Below, piece after piece: positions 44,748 through 53,803 of a stretch of DNA of 64,000 nt (its first letter is position 1; each line of letters begins with the position of its first letter). The stretch lies in assembly GCA_017114885.1 (NCBI GenBank), contig WNLJ01000023.1:54430-118429 (forward strand), written 5' to 3'. Source of the DNA: Neisseriaceae bacterium PsAf (GTDB lineage: Bacteria > Pseudomonadota > Gammaproteobacteria > Burkholderiales > Neisseriaceae). The notes below the pieces were generated by a model. It was not told the origin of the DNA and did not search any database. It saw only the letters and a list, made by a program, of their open reading frames with translations. The position numbers and the translations under genes are program-made.

Positions 44748-44860
44748 ATAAAAGCGTTCAATTTAGTCAATTTAAAGTAAGTGTTACATAATGGCATTTA
44801 TTTTTAGTTGGAGATTATTTATGTTTGGGTAATGTTATTAGGAAAAATATAGCTCTTTTT

Positions 44861-45676
44861 CTACCAATCTTCTGGATAAATATAGCCTTTGAATTTTCTT
44901 TTGATGTAAGTTTTAAATTCATCAGAATAATAAGCTTCTTTAACATCTTTTACCCATTGAGTATCTTTATCTTCTGCACGGACTGCCGCAATATTAATAT
45001 AATCCTGACCTTTTTCTTGAAATAAAGCACTATTTAAGTCAATGCCAGAAGAAATAGCATAATTACCGTTAATTACTGTAAAATCAAGTTCTTTTCTTGA
45101 TCTTGTGAGTTGAGCTGCATCTAACTCTATGAATTTGATTGGGCGGTTATAATATGTAATATCTTTTAAATTTAAAAATGTCCTATTAGGACTTGGATCT
45201 AGTTCAATAAAAACTACGTCCTGTAGTGCCAATAAAGATCTTGCAATATTTGTTGGATCGTTAGGAATACCGATAGTAATTTCTTTTTTATCAGTGTTTA
45301 AGTGAGATAATTGACCAGCATAAATACCTAAAGGGTCAGTTGGAACCTCGAATACTTCTACTAAATCTAAATGATGACCAGCAATGAAATAATAAAAATA
45401 AGGTCGGTGTTGAAATACATTAATGTCAATACTACCTTCAGCAAGACTTTTATTAATGATGGTATATTCTGAATATTCGGTTAGGGATACTTGATAGCCC
45501 TTTTTTTCTAATTGAGGACCAATAGAATCTTTTACCATATCTCCAAAATCACCGATGGTGGTACCAAAAACGATTTTTCGACTTTCATCGATTGGTTTTT
45601 TAGTTTCAGAAGAGCAGGCAAAAAATAGTACAAAAAAAGTTATTGGAATAATAAAGAGAAAAAATCGTTTCAACAT
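44861..45676 (-). CDS. metQ: MetQ/NlpA family substrate-binding lipoprotein, second copy
   Basis: A 271-residue lipoprotein with lipobox LFFAC (cysteine near residue 21). The MetQ/NlpA hallmarks are visible: IVFGTTIGDFGDMV, INVFQHRPYFYYF, IGIPNDPTNIARSL and VINGNYAISSGID, the last including the asparagine that contacts the ligand amine in known MetQ structures. It is an obvious tandem paralogue of the gene at 45911, similar along its whole length (roughly two thirds identical by eye), with a 234-base gap between them. It may bind methionine or a related amino acid. The copy farther from metI is the more likely to have changed specificity. Confidence 0.88.
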   Translation of the reverse strand: MLKRFFLFIIPITFFVLFFACSSETKKPIDESRKIVFGTTIGDFGDMVKDSIGPQLEKKGYQVSLTEYSEYTIINKSLAEGSIDINVFQHRPYFYYFIAGHHLDLVEVFEVPTDPLGIYAGQLSHLNTDKKEITIGIPNDPTNIARSLLALQDVVFIELDPSPNRTFLNLKDITYYNRPIKFIELDAAQLTRSRKELDFTVINGNYAISSGIDLNSALFQEKGQDYINIAAVRAEDKDTQWVKDVKEAYYSDEFKTYIKRKFKGYIYPEDW

Positions 45677-45910
45677 ATAGTTAACCCCCGTTTATAGACA
45701 GCTGTTAAAAAAGCCAATAACACGCAAAAGGATGTTATTTGTAGGTGGTGTTAACTAAAAAATAAAAGCTAACAAAAAATCATCTGAGAAAAGATATACG
45801 ACTTATTTTTACTCATTGAGATGATAAAAAATACTTAGTTAGTAGTGTTGAATAATGATTGTAACCTCTTTATTAATATCTAGTTAAAATAAGTAGTTAT
45901 AAGTTCATAA

Positions 45911-46729
45911 CTACCAGTTTTCTGGGTAATTATATCCTTTGAATTTTTCTTTAGCATAGGCTTTAAATTCATCAGAATTATAAGCGTCTTGAACATCTTT
46001 AATCCATTTAGAATCTTTATCTTGTGTCCGAATAGCTGCGATATTAATATATTCTTTGCCTTTTTCTTGGGCTAAAGCTGTAGTCAAATCAATACCTGAG
46101 CTTTTGGCATAATTACCATTAATGACAGCAAAATCTAAATCATCTCTCGATCTTGGTAATTGTGCTGCTTCTATTTCAACCAATTTTATTGGGCGATTAT
46201 AGGTTTGAATATCTTTGGTTGTGACTAAGGTTTTATCTGCTTCGGGATTTATTTTAATATAGCCAATATCATCTAGTAGTAATAGAGCTCTGGCTAGATT
46301 AGTTGGATCATTAGGGATGCCGATGGTTAATTCAGCTTTATCGGTATTCAAATCAGTGGATTTACCAGAATAAATACCTAAAGCAGCGGTAGGAGCTTCA
46401 AATGCCTCTACTAAATCCAAGTTTTGTTGTTTGATAAAATAATAAAAATAAGGTCGGTGTTGAAAAACATTAATATCAATATTTTTTTCAGCTAAGCTTT
46501 TGTTAAGTAATACATAATCAGAAAATTCTTTAAGTGTTACTTGGTAACCTTTTTTTTCTAATTGAGGAATAATTGATTCTTTAACCATATCGCCAAAATC
46601 ACCAATGGTAGTACCAAAGACAATTTTCTTACTTTCATCAATTGATTGTTCAGGCTGCGATGAGCAAGCAGATAATAAACCAAGTGCAAAAAATACCATA
46701 CCGGCAAAGGTGTATAATGATTTAAACAT
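45911..46729 (-). CDS. metQ: MetQ methionine-binding lipoprotein
   Basis: Substrate-binding lipoprotein of a methionine ABC importer, 272 residues, lipobox LLSAC. Same motifs as the neighbouring paralogue: GTTIGDFGDMVKE, DINVFQHRPYFYYF, GIPNDPTNLARAL and VINGNYAKSSGID. It lies 12 bases downstream of metI, so it is the operon partner of that permease. Neisserial MetQ (GNA1946) is a surface-exposed lipoprotein; whether this one is exposed cannot be read from the sequence. Confidence 0.91.
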   Translation of the reverse strand: MFKSLYTFAGMVFFALGLLSACSSQPEQSIDESKKIVFGTTIGDFGDMVKESIIPQLEKKGYQVTLKEFSDYVLLNKSLAEKNIDINVFQHRPYFYYFIKQQNLDLVEAFEAPTAALGIYSGKSTDLNTDKAELTIGIPNDPTNLARALLLLDDIGYIKINPEADKTLVTTKDIQTYNRPIKLVEIEAAQLPRSRDDLDFAVINGNYAKSSGIDLTTALAQEKGKEYINIAAIRTQDKDSKWIKDVQDAYNSDEFKAYAKEKFKGYNYPENW

Positions 46730-46741
46730 ATAAAATTCCTT

Positions 46742-47413
46742 TTATTTTCGATTAAGTTTTGCGGCAAGAAAGTTGCCCACAGATTGAATAACGACGACCA
46801 TAATAGATAGTAATATTACGATAAAAATAATCACATCAGATTGATAGCGTTGATAGCCATAACGAATGGCTAAATCACCTAAACCGCCTCCACCTATCAT
46901 GCCAGCGGCAGCGCTAGATGAAAGTAAGGCTATGATTAAAATGGTAGCACTTAGAATAAGACTTGGTAGTGCTTCTTTCAACAATATAGAAAATATGATT
47001 TTAGGATGGCTAGCGCCCAATATTTGTGCAGCCTCAATGGTATCTTTTGGGATTTCTTGTAAATTTTGTTCAACCAAGCGTGAAAAATAAAATAAGCCAG
47101 CAATACTCAATACGAAAGCAGCAGCAATAGGACCGAAAGAAGTACCTATAACCAAGCGTGTCACACCTAGTAATGCGACCATTAATATAACAAAGGGGAA
47201 AGACCTCATAAAATTAACAATTTGAGATAATAATTGATGAATGTATTTATTTTCTTGAATTTGATTATCACTAGTGATAAACAAAAACACGCCAAGTAAG
47301 CCACCTAATATAATGGAAAAAAAAGCGGAAAGACCTACCATGGTAACGGTATCTAAGAAAGATTGTAAAATCTCACTTTTTAAAGCAAGAACATTAGAAA
47401 AATCGAAAGACAT
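46742..47413 (-). CDS. metI: methionine ABC transporter permease MetI
   Basis: Inner-membrane permease, 223 residues with about five helices. The EAA loop EAAQILGASHPKIIFSILLKEALPS (core: EAAQILGASHPKI) and the late GGGGLGDLAIRYGYQR, a signature of MetI, are visible. It starts at 47413 with 185 bases to the divergent tpiA. No metN ATPase gene is in the operon or elsewhere in the window, although metN normally precedes metI. Confidence 0.93.
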   Translation of the reverse strand: MSFDFSNVLALKSEILQSFLDTVTMVGLSAFFSIILGGLLGVFLFITSDNQIQENKYIHQLLSQIVNFMRSFPFVILMVALLGVTRLVIGTSFGPIAAAFVLSIAGLFYFSRLVEQNLQEIPKDTIEAAQILGASHPKIIFSILLKEALPSLILSATILIIALLSSSAAAGMIGGGGLGDLAIRYGYQRYQSDVIIFIVILLSIMVVVIQSVGNFLAAKLNRK

Positions 47414-47598
47414 AAATAATTTTTAACTTTCACATAATATCATTCGGCTTCATTTTAACCCAAATGTAACTGGTTTTAAAATAATAAAGGATTATAATAT
47501 TATGCAAATTATGGCTAATTATTGTAGATTGTATTAATTGTTAATTTTTTTAATATGTTAGATTTTAAATGAGTGCTCACCACAAAGGGGAATATTAA

Positions 47599-48345
47599 GT
47601 GAATTGGATGGATAAAATTATTCTAGGTAATTGGAAGATGAATGGCTCATTGAAGATGATTGAAAATTATTTTTCTGAATTAAAATCAGAGTCCTTATCT
47701 GTAAAAAAACATACTGTAGGCCTGGCTGTTCCATTTCCTTACCTATCATTATTTCAAAAGTATCTAAAACAATCTAGTTGGATGCTGGGTGCACAAGATG
47801 TAAGCCAATTTATGGAGCAGGGGGCATATACAGGAGAAGTTAGTGTGGAAATGTTGAAAGATTTCAATACTCAATTTGCTCTAGTTGGTCACTCAGAAAG
47901 AAGACAATATTTCAAAGAAAGTAATGCCTTATTGACACGCAAAATAAAAAATTTATTATCAGGGAATATCATACCTATATTTTGTGTAGGGGAAATACTA
48001 GAAGAAAAAGAATCACAACACACTGAACAAGTGTTAAATGAACAGTTAAATGCTCTGGATAATGAAATAGACACTAAGAATATAGTGATTGCCTATGAGC
48101 CAGTGTGGGCAATAGGAACGGGGAAAATACCAACCCAAGAAGAGATATACACAAGTTTGAAGTATATTCGCTCTCAAATATTGTCAAGACATTCTGAAGC
48201 TGATAAAATCCCCCTTCTTTATGGTGGTAGTGTAAGCGGTGATAATGCCAAGGAAATAATATCAATAGAACATGTAGATGGGTTATTGATAGGAGGTGCT
48301 TCTTTAAAACCTCATGATTTTATCAAAATTGTTCAATCAGTATAG
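47599..48345 (+). CDS. tpiA: triosephosphate isomerase
   Basis: Glycolytic/gluconeogenic enzyme interconverting DHAP and GAP. Substrate-binding GNWKMNGS is near residues 10-17, the catalytic histidine in GHSERR, and the catalytic glutamate in AYEPVWAIGTGK. GGSV...GLLIGGASL completes the phosphate site. I use the GTG at 47599, spaced nine bases from AAGGGG; the ATG three codons later is an alternative. Length 248 is normal. secG follows 19 bases on. Confidence 0.95.
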   Translation: MNWMDKIILGNWKMNGSLKMIENYFSELKSESLSVKKHTVGLAVPFPYLSLFQKYLKQSSWMLGAQDVSQFMEQGAYTGEVSVEMLKDFNTQFALVGHSERRQYFKESNALLTRKIKNLLSGNIIPIFCVGEILEEKESQHTEQVLNEQLNALDNEIDTKNIVIAYEPVWAIGTGKIPTQEEIYTSLKYIRSQILSRHSEADKIPLLYGGSVSGDNAKEIISIEHVDGLLIGGASLKPHDFIKIVQSV

Positions 48346-48364
48346 TAAAAAAAGCGAATAAAAT

Positions 48365-48919
48365 ATGTCAAATACATTAAGTGTTCTTTTATGGATTATT
48401 AATATTTTTTCTGGGTTAAGCATTATATTTTTAGTATTAATGCAACACGGAAAAGGAGCAGATGCTGGTGCTGCATTTGGAGGTGGAAGTTCTCAAGGAG
48501 TTTTTGGGGCAGCAGGTTCGGCTAATTTTTTAAGTCGGAGTACAGCGGTGGCTGCTATTATTTTCTTTGTGACCTGTTTAATGCTTGCTTACTCAGCAGC
48601 ACAGCGTTCAGCAATTGATGTTAAAGCAGATTCATCGGCAGCGGTTGAGCAAACAACTCCAGTTAAACCCAATGAAAATGCTTTACCGGATTCTACGCTT
48701 CCTGCTGAAAATAGCACTAAGACACCAACTTCAGAATCGAAGGCAGATAAGAGTGCAGTTTCTGAAAGTTCTGAACAAAAGACAACAACAACAGAAGACC
48801 AATCTGTATCTACAAAACAAGAAGCTACAAGCGAAGCAACAGCAACTACAAAGAAAGAGCCCGCTAAAACATCTGCAAAAGAAAGTAGTTCTGCGCCTGC
48901 TAAAAATACCTCAAAATAA
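48365..48919 (+). CDS. secG: protein translocase subunit SecG with long low-complexity tail
   Basis: Accessory subunit of the SecYEG translocon. Two membrane helices bracket a conserved GADAGAAFGGGSSQGVFG loop (residues about 30-50), followed by SANFLSRSTA. The family core ends near residue 82. A 100-residue tail rich in Thr, Ser, Lys, Glu and Ala follows, giving 184 residues against about 110-130 in many relatives. The tail resembles disordered tails seen on some betaproteobacterial SecG. It sits between tpiA and tRNA-Leu. Confidence 0.92.
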   Translation: MSNTLSVLLWIINIFSGLSIIFLVLMQHGKGADAGAAFGGGSSQGVFGAAGSANFLSRSTAVAAIIFFVTCLMLAYSAAQRSAIDVKADSSAAVEQTTPVKPNENALPDSTLPAENSTKTPTSESKADKSAVSESSEQKTTTTEDQSVSTKQEATSEATATTKKEPAKTSAKESSSAPAKNTSK

Positions 48920-48960
48920 AGTATGAGTTACCTTGATATTGAGGTTAAAAAAAATACTTA

Positions 48961-49046
48961 GCCGACATGGTGGAATTGGTAGACACGCCATCTTGAGGGG
49001 GTGGTGACCCTAGGTCGTGCGAGTTCAACTCTCGCTGTCGGCACCA
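48961..49046 (+). tRNA. tRNA-Leu (anticodon GAG)
   Basis: A class II tRNA of 86 bases including the encoded CCA. The acceptor stem GCCGACA pairs with TGTCGGC, the D arm contains GGAATTGGTAGAC, the anticodon stem CCATC/GGTGG holds the loop TTGAGGG with anticodon GAG at 48995-48997, a variable arm GACCCTAGGTC follows, and the T arm is GCGAGTTCAACTCTCGC. Discriminator A precedes CCA. It lies between secG and nuoA, as in other betaproteobacteria. Two direct AAAATATTGG copies follow. Confidence 0.96.
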
Positions 49047-49090
49047 ATAAAAAATATTGGAAAATATTGGTAAGTTTTTACTGGGCGATG

Positions 49091-49119
49091 TTTAATTAAA
49101 TGAGTTTCTGGGGTATAAT
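49091..49119 (+). promoter_or_regulatory. candidate promoter of the nuo operon
   Basis: A perfect TATAAT (49114-49119) lies 17 bases after TTTAAT (49091-49096). It is about 200 bases ahead of nuoA. The leader between them holds no ORF with a ribosome binding site. Confidence 0.45.
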
Positions 49120-49321
49120 GCTCTGGTTGTAGTAAAAAAAATATAAAAAAATAAGAGTGAATATATTGATTTTTTATTAAGTATTTGTGTTGTTTAATTA
49201 ATATTTTCATAACTTATTACTAAAGTGGAACATAAACATATAATCATTGTTATGCGCGTTTCGCAACAAAAATGGTTTGTCTATTTTATTTTGGGCAAAA
49301 TCGTAAAAGGAATAATGAATT

Positions 49322-49678
49322 ATGCTATCAAGTTTTTATCCTGCATTTATTTTCTTGCTCGTCAGTTTCTTAACGGGTATCTTATTTGTCACTCTAGGTT
49401 ATATCTTAGGTCCTCAAGAGCCTACTAAAATTAAAGAAGAGGCTTTCGAGTGTGGTTTTGAGGCGTTTGAAGATGCACGTATGGAGTTTGACGTCCAATA
49501 TTATCTTGTTGCTATCCTGTTTATATTATTTGATCTAGAAGTTGCTTTTATATTTCCTTGGGCTTTGGTTTTTAAAGAAATGGGAATATGGGCCTTTTGG
49601 GTTATGTTTATCTTCTTAGCAATACTAACCTTAGGGTTTATTTACGAATGGAAAAAGGGAGCACTTGAATGGGAATAG
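49322..49678 (+). CDS. nuoA: NADH-quinone oxidoreductase subunit A
   Basis: Small membrane subunit of complex I, 118 residues with three helices. [22 protein letters not shown] is the standard ND3 loop (core: [12 protein letters not shown]) and FLIFDLEV-type [14 protein letters not shown] follows in helix 2. AAAGGAATAA precedes the ATG at 49322. It overlaps nuoB by 10 bases and begins the 14-gene nuoA-N operon. Confidence 0.95.
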   Translation: MLSSFYPAFIFLLVSFLTGILFVTLGYILGPQEPTKIKEEAFECGFEAFEDARMEFDVQYYLVAILFILFDLEVAFIFPWALVFKEMGIWAFWVMFIFLAILTLGFIYEWKKGALEWE

Positions 49679-50148
49679 ATGGTGCCTTCAACGAAGGATT
49701 TGTAGCTACTAGTGTTGATAAAGTAGTGAACTATATGCGGTCTGGTTCTATCTGGCCTGTTACTTTTGGTTTGGCATGTTGTGCCGTTGAGATGATGCAT
49801 GCAGGATTTTCTAGATATGACTTAGATAGATTTGGTGTTATTTTTAGACCAAGTCCTAGGCAGTCTGACTTGATGATTGTAGCAGGAACCTTAACCAATA
49901 AAATGGCACCAGCACTCCGTCGCGTTTATGATCAAATGTCTGATCCTAAATGGGTTTTGTCTATGGGATCTTGCGCTAATGGGGGTGGTTATTATCATTA
50001 TTCATATTCTGTAGTGCGTGGTTGTGACCGGATTGTGCCAGTTGATGTATATGTACCAGGATGTCCTCCTACTGCGGAAGCTTTAATTTATGGATTAATT
50101 CAATTACAGTTGAAGATTAATCGTGAATGTACTGTTGCTCGAGATTAA
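49669..50148 (+). CDS. nuoB: NADH-quinone oxidoreductase subunit B
   Basis: Peripheral-arm subunit carrying cluster N2, the last Fe-S centre before quinone. The tandem cysteines in ACCAVEMM and the distant cysteines in [12 protein letters not shown] and [11 protein letters not shown] form the N2 ligand set. Length 159 is normal. It overlaps nuoA and is followed by nuoC after 5 bases. Confidence 0.96.
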   Translation: MGIDGAFNEGFVATSVDKVVNYMRSGSIWPVTFGLACCAVEMMHAGFSRYDLDRFGVIFRPSPRQSDLMIVAGTLTNKMAPALRRVYDQMSDPKWVLSMGSCANGGGYYHYSYSVVRGCDRIVPVDVYVPGCPPTAEALIYGLIQLQLKINRECTVARD

Positions 50149-50153
50149 TTACT

Positions 50154-50744
50154 ATGTCTAAACTATCTGATTTAAAAGAACTAATTTCAAAAAATGTTGA
50201 TGGGCTTTATGAAGACATCAAGATTAGTCACAATGAAATTACTATCGAATGCAATACCAAACAGTATTTTGAGTTAATGAAAACATTGCGTGATAATGCT
50301 GAATTGGCATTTGACCAACTAATGGATTTGTGTGGTATTGACTATTCGGAATATAAAAATGAAATTCATGAAGAGAGAATATATGCAGTTGTAGTGCATT
50401 TACTTTCGATCTCTAAAAATCATCGCGTTAGAGTTAAAGTATTTATCGATGATAATGCAGTTCCTCGTATTGATTCTGTTGTTGAATTATATAGCTCAGC
50501 TAATTGGTATGAGAGAGAAGCATTTGATATGTACGGTATTATATTTAATAAACATCCTGATTTAAGAAGAATACTGACCGACTATGGTTTTATAGGCCAT
50601 CCTTTAAGAAAGGATTTTCCTGTGTCAGGTCTAGTTGAAATGATTTTTGATGAAAAAGAAAATCGAGTTATTTATCAACCTATAACTATAGAACCGAGAA
50701 ATAATGTCCCAAGAGTGGTAAGAGAGGAGGATTACGGTGCCTAG
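50154..50744 (+). CDS. nuoC: NADH-quinone oxidoreductase subunit C
   Basis: Peripheral subunit of the connecting module (30 kDa homologue). The ATG at 50154 gives 196 residues; a frame-open TTG or ATG upstream lies inside nuoB and lacks a ribosome binding site. The signature ERE-x-x-D-M-(F/Y)-G is seen as [11 protein letters not shown], followed by [13 protein letters not shown] and HPLRKDFP. nuoC and nuoD are separate, as in Neisseria, not fused as in E. coli. It overlaps nuoD by 8 bases. Confidence 0.95.
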   Translation: MSKLSDLKELISKNVDGLYEDIKISHNEITIECNTKQYFELMKTLRDNAELAFDQLMDLCGIDYSEYKNEIHEERIYAVVVHLLSISKNHRVRVKVFIDDNAVPRIDSVVELYSSANWYEREAFDMYGIIFNKHPDLRRILTDYGFIGHPLRKDFPVSGLVEMIFDEKENRVIYQPITIEPRNNVPRVVREEDYGA

Positions 50745-51990
50745 AATCAATAATTATACTGTCAATTTTGGACCACAACATCCTGCTGCTCATGGTGTAT
50801 TGAGATTAATTCTTGAGTTGGAAGGTGAAACAATATTAAGAGCAGATCCTCACATTGGTTTATTGCATAGAGGAACTGAAAAATTAGCAGAATCAAGAAC
50901 ATATCTGCAAACTTTGCCTTATATGGACCGTTTGGATTATGTTTCTGCCATGTCTAATGAGGAAGCCTACTGTCTGGCAGTAGAGCGTTTATTAGGCATT
51001 GATATTCCAGTCAGGGCAAAATATATTCGTACTATGTTTGCCGAAATATCCAGAATTTTGAATCACTTAATGGGCGTTGGTTCTCATGCCTTAGATATAG
51101 GTGCCATGACTGTATTTTTGTATGCGGCACGTGAGCGTGAAGACTTAATGGATATGTACGAAGCGGTTTCAGGTGCTCGTTTGCATGCAGCTTATTTTAG
51201 ACCAGGTGGTGTATATCGAGATTTACCTGATACTATGCCTAAATATGAAGAGAGCAAATTTAGAAGTAAAAGTAAGTTAAAAAAATTAAATAGTAACCGA
51301 GAAGGTAGTTTGCTTGATTTTATTGAAGATTTTACTAAAAGATTTCCTTCTTGTGTTGATCGCTATGAAAACCTATTGACCGAGAATCGTGTTTGGAAAC
51401 AACGTACGGTTGGAATTGGCGTGATTTCTCCTGAAAGAGCTTTGCAAATGGGTTTTAGTGGACCAATGTTAAGAGGTTCAGGCATTGCTTGGGATTTGCG
51501 TAAGAAACAGCCTTATGAAGCTTATGAGCATGTTGATTTCGATGTACCTATTGGTAAGAATGGTGATTGCTATGATCGTTATTTGTGCCGAATTATAGAA
51601 ATGAGAGAATCCAATAAAATTATTGCTCAGTGTGTGGATTGGTTAAGAAAAAATCCTGGTCCTGTGATGATTGATGATTTGAAAATAGCTCCCCCTAAAA
51701 GAGAAAAAATTAAAACAGGGATGGAAGAGTTAATTCATCATTTTAAATTATTTAGCGAAGGCATGCATGTACCTGAAGGTGAAGTTTATCAAGCTATTGA
51801 ACATCCTAAAGGTGAGTTTGGTGTCTATATTGTTTCAGACGGCGCAAACAAACCTTATCGCTTAAAAATTAGAGCACCAGGATTTGCTCATATGCAAGGA
51901 ATGGATGAGTTGGCCAGAGGCTATATGTTAGCCGATGTAGTGGCATTGATGGGAACGTTGGACCTAGTGTTTGGGGAGGTAGATAGATGA
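50737..51990 (+). CDS. nuoD: NADH-quinone oxidoreductase subunit D
   Basis: 49-kDa homologue forming the quinone site with Nuo[14 protein letters not shown] is at residues 11-23 and [12 protein letters not shown] follows. [15 protein letters not shown] and the C-terminal DLVFGEVDR are typical. It starts with GTG at 50737, preceded by GAGAGGAGG; no ATG is available nearby. Length 417 is normal. The stop overlaps the nuoE ATG. Confidence 0.96.
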   Translation: MPRINNYTVNFGPQHPAAHGVLRLILELEGETILRADPHIGLLHRGTEKLAESRTYLQTLPYMDRLDYVSAMSNEEAYCLAVERLLGIDIPVRAKYIRTMFAEISRILNHLMGVGSHALDIGAMTVFLYAAREREDLMDMYEAVSGARLHAAYFRPGGVYRDLPDTMPKYEESKFRSKSKLKKLNSNREGSLLDFIEDFTKRFPSCVDRYENLLTENRVWKQRTVGIGVISPERALQMGFSGPMLRGSGIAWDLRKKQPYEAYEHVDFDVPIGKNGDCYDRYLCRIIEMRESNKIIAQCVDWLRKNPGPVMIDDLKIAPPKREKIKTGMEELIHHFKLFSEGMHVPEGEVYQAIEHPKGEFGVYIVSDGANKPYRLKIRAPGFAHMQGMDELARGYMLADVVALMGTLDLVFGEVDR

Positions 51991-52463
51991 TGTTATCTGA
52001 AGAATCTCTAAAGAAAATTGATAAAGAACTAACCAAATATCCAGAAGAAAGCTTTCGATCTGCGATTATGTCTGCTTTAACCATTGCACAGCAAGAGAAG
52101 AAATGGTTGTCTCCAGATGTAATAGAATTTGTGGCTGATTATATAGGAATACCTCCGGTACAAGCTTATGAAGTAGCAACATTCTATAATATGTATGATT
52201 TGAAACCTGTAGGTAAGTACAAGCTTCAAGTTTGTACTAATCTTCCTTGTGCGTTGCAAGGTGGGGTCAATACAGCTGAATATCTAAAGAAAAAACTAGG
52301 AATTGAGCTGGGTGAAACAACTTCTGATGGAAAATTTACCCTTATAGAGGGAGAATGCTTAGGTGCTTGTGGCGATGCACCTGTATTGTTGTTGAACAAT
52401 CATAAGATGTGTAGTTTTATGACGGAAGGAGCAATCGATAAAATGTTAGCGGAGTTGAACTGA
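51987..52463 (+). CDS. nuoE: NADH-quinone oxidoreductase subunit E
   Basis: 24-kDa homologue with the [2Fe-2S] cluster N1a. Cysteine ligands are in [12 protein letters not shown] and [13 protein letters not shown]. Length 158 is normal. Its ATG overlaps the nuoD stop and its TGA shares one base with the nuoF ATG, so translation is tightly coupled. Confidence 0.95.
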   Translation: MMLSEESLKKIDKELTKYPEESFRSAIMSALTIAQQEKKWLSPDVIEFVADYIGIPPVQAYEVATFYNMYDLKPVGKYKLQVCTNLPCALQGGVNTAEYLKKKLGIELGETTSDGKFTLIEGECLGACGDAPVLLLNNHKMCSFMTEGAIDKMLAELN

Positions 52464-53758
52464 TGGCTGTATTTAACCAAGGCATAATTTTTAACCAAGT
52501 AGATACCAGTAATCCAAATTGTTGGACTTTAGAAGAGTATGAAGCTCGTGGTGGTTACCAAGGGCTTAAAAAAATCATCGATGAAAAAATAAGTCCAGAA
52601 GATGTGATTGCAATTGTTAAAGATTCTGGTTTGCGTGGTAGAGGAGGTGCAGGCTTTCCAACAGGGTTAAAGTGGAGCTTTATGCCTAAAGACCACAAGG
52701 GCGACAAATATGTTGTTTGTAATACGGATGAGGGAGAACCAGGAACATTTAAAGATAGAGATATCTTACGGTTTAATCCACACGCCTTGGTTGAAGGAAT
52801 GATTATTGCAGGTTATGCAATGGGTTGTACTGCTGGATACAATTATATTCATGGTGAAATTTTTGAAGAATATCAATTGTTTGAAAAATGCTTAGAGCAA
52901 GCGAGAAAAGCGGGTTATTTAGGCAAGAATATTCTAGGTTCTGACTTTAGTTATGAGGTATATGCTCATCATGGTTATGGTGCTTATATTTGTGGTGAAG
53001 AAACAGCTTTATTGGAATCTTTAGAGGGAAAAAAAGGTCAACCTCGATTTAAACCACCATTCCCAGCAGCTGTTGGCTTGTTTGGACAACCGACTACTAT
53101 TAACAATACTGAAACTTTTACTTCTGTACCGTTTATCATAAGAGATGGTGCTGATAAGTTTGGTCAGTATGGCGTAGAAAATGCCAAAGGAACTAAAATA
53201 TTTTCAGTTTCAGGTCATGTTGAGATACCAGGAAATTATGAAATTCCTTTAGGAACACCGTTTAAAGAAGTTTTAGAAATGGCAGGTGGTGTTCGTAAAG
53301 GACATCAATTAAAAGCAGTGATACCTGGAGGTGCATCTGCTCCGGTTTTACCTGCAGATATTATTATGAACATTACTTTAGACTATGATGCAATACAAAA
53401 AGCAGGCTCGATGTTGGGTTCAGGTGCTGTTATTGTCATGGATGAAGGCGTTAGCATGGTCAAGGCCTTAGAAAGATTATCTTATTTTTTCTATGAAGAG
53501 TCTTGTGGTCAATGTACTCCATGCCGAGAAGGTACTGGTTGGTTATACCGTATTGTGAATAGAATTGCTTCCGGTCAAGGAAGAATGGAAGATTTGGATT
53601 TGTTAGAATCTATTTGTGGCAACATATCAGGAAGAACCATTTGTGCTCTAGGTGATGCTGCTGTCTTCCCTGTAAGAGGGTTTTTAAAGCATTTTAGAAA
53701 TGAGTTTGTTGAGTGTATTGAAAATCAACAAGCGCCAGCAAATCATCGTTGGTTTTAA
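52463..53758 (+). CDS. nuoF: NADH-quinone oxidoreductase subunit F
   Basis: 51-kDa homologue that binds NADH, FMN and cluster N3. The glycine-rich NADH/FMN motif [27 protein letters not shown] and the [4Fe-4S] motif [13 protein letters not shown] with a later cysteine in [11 protein letters not shown] are all visible. Length 431 is normal. A 45-base gap precedes nuoG. Confidence 0.96.
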   Translation: MAVFNQGIIFNQVDTSNPNCWTLEEYEARGGYQGLKKIIDEKISPEDVIAIVKDSGLRGRGGAGFPTGLKWSFMPKDHKGDKYVVCNTDEGEPGTFKDRDILRFNPHALVEGMIIAGYAMGCTAGYNYIHGEIFEEYQLFEKCLEQARKAGYLGKNILGSDFSYEVYAHHGYGAYICGEETALLESLEGKKGQPRFKPPFPAAVGLFGQPTTINNTETFTSVPFIIRDGADKFGQYGVENAKGTKIFSVSGHVEIPGNYEIPLGTPFKEVLEMAGGVRKGHQLKAVIPGGASAPVLPADIIMNITLDYDAIQKAGSMLGSGAVIVMDEGVSMVKALERLSYFFYEESCGQCTPCREGTGWLYRIVNRIASGQGRMEDLDLLESICGNISGRTICALGDAAVFPVRGFLKHFRNEFVECIENQQAPANHRWF

Positions 53759-53803
53759 ATTTTCTGCTTAACATATATTAGGAATATTGAAGGAATATTG
53801 AAT

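Noticed and set aside
47414..47598. SAM riboswitch ahead of metI
   Set aside because: The gap has no recognisable S-box or SAM-II/III core; only AT-rich sequence without a strong stem.
48585..48926. 113-residue Gln/Lys-rich frame within secG
   Set aside because: It is the shifted reading of the low-complexity SecG tail, not a separate gene.
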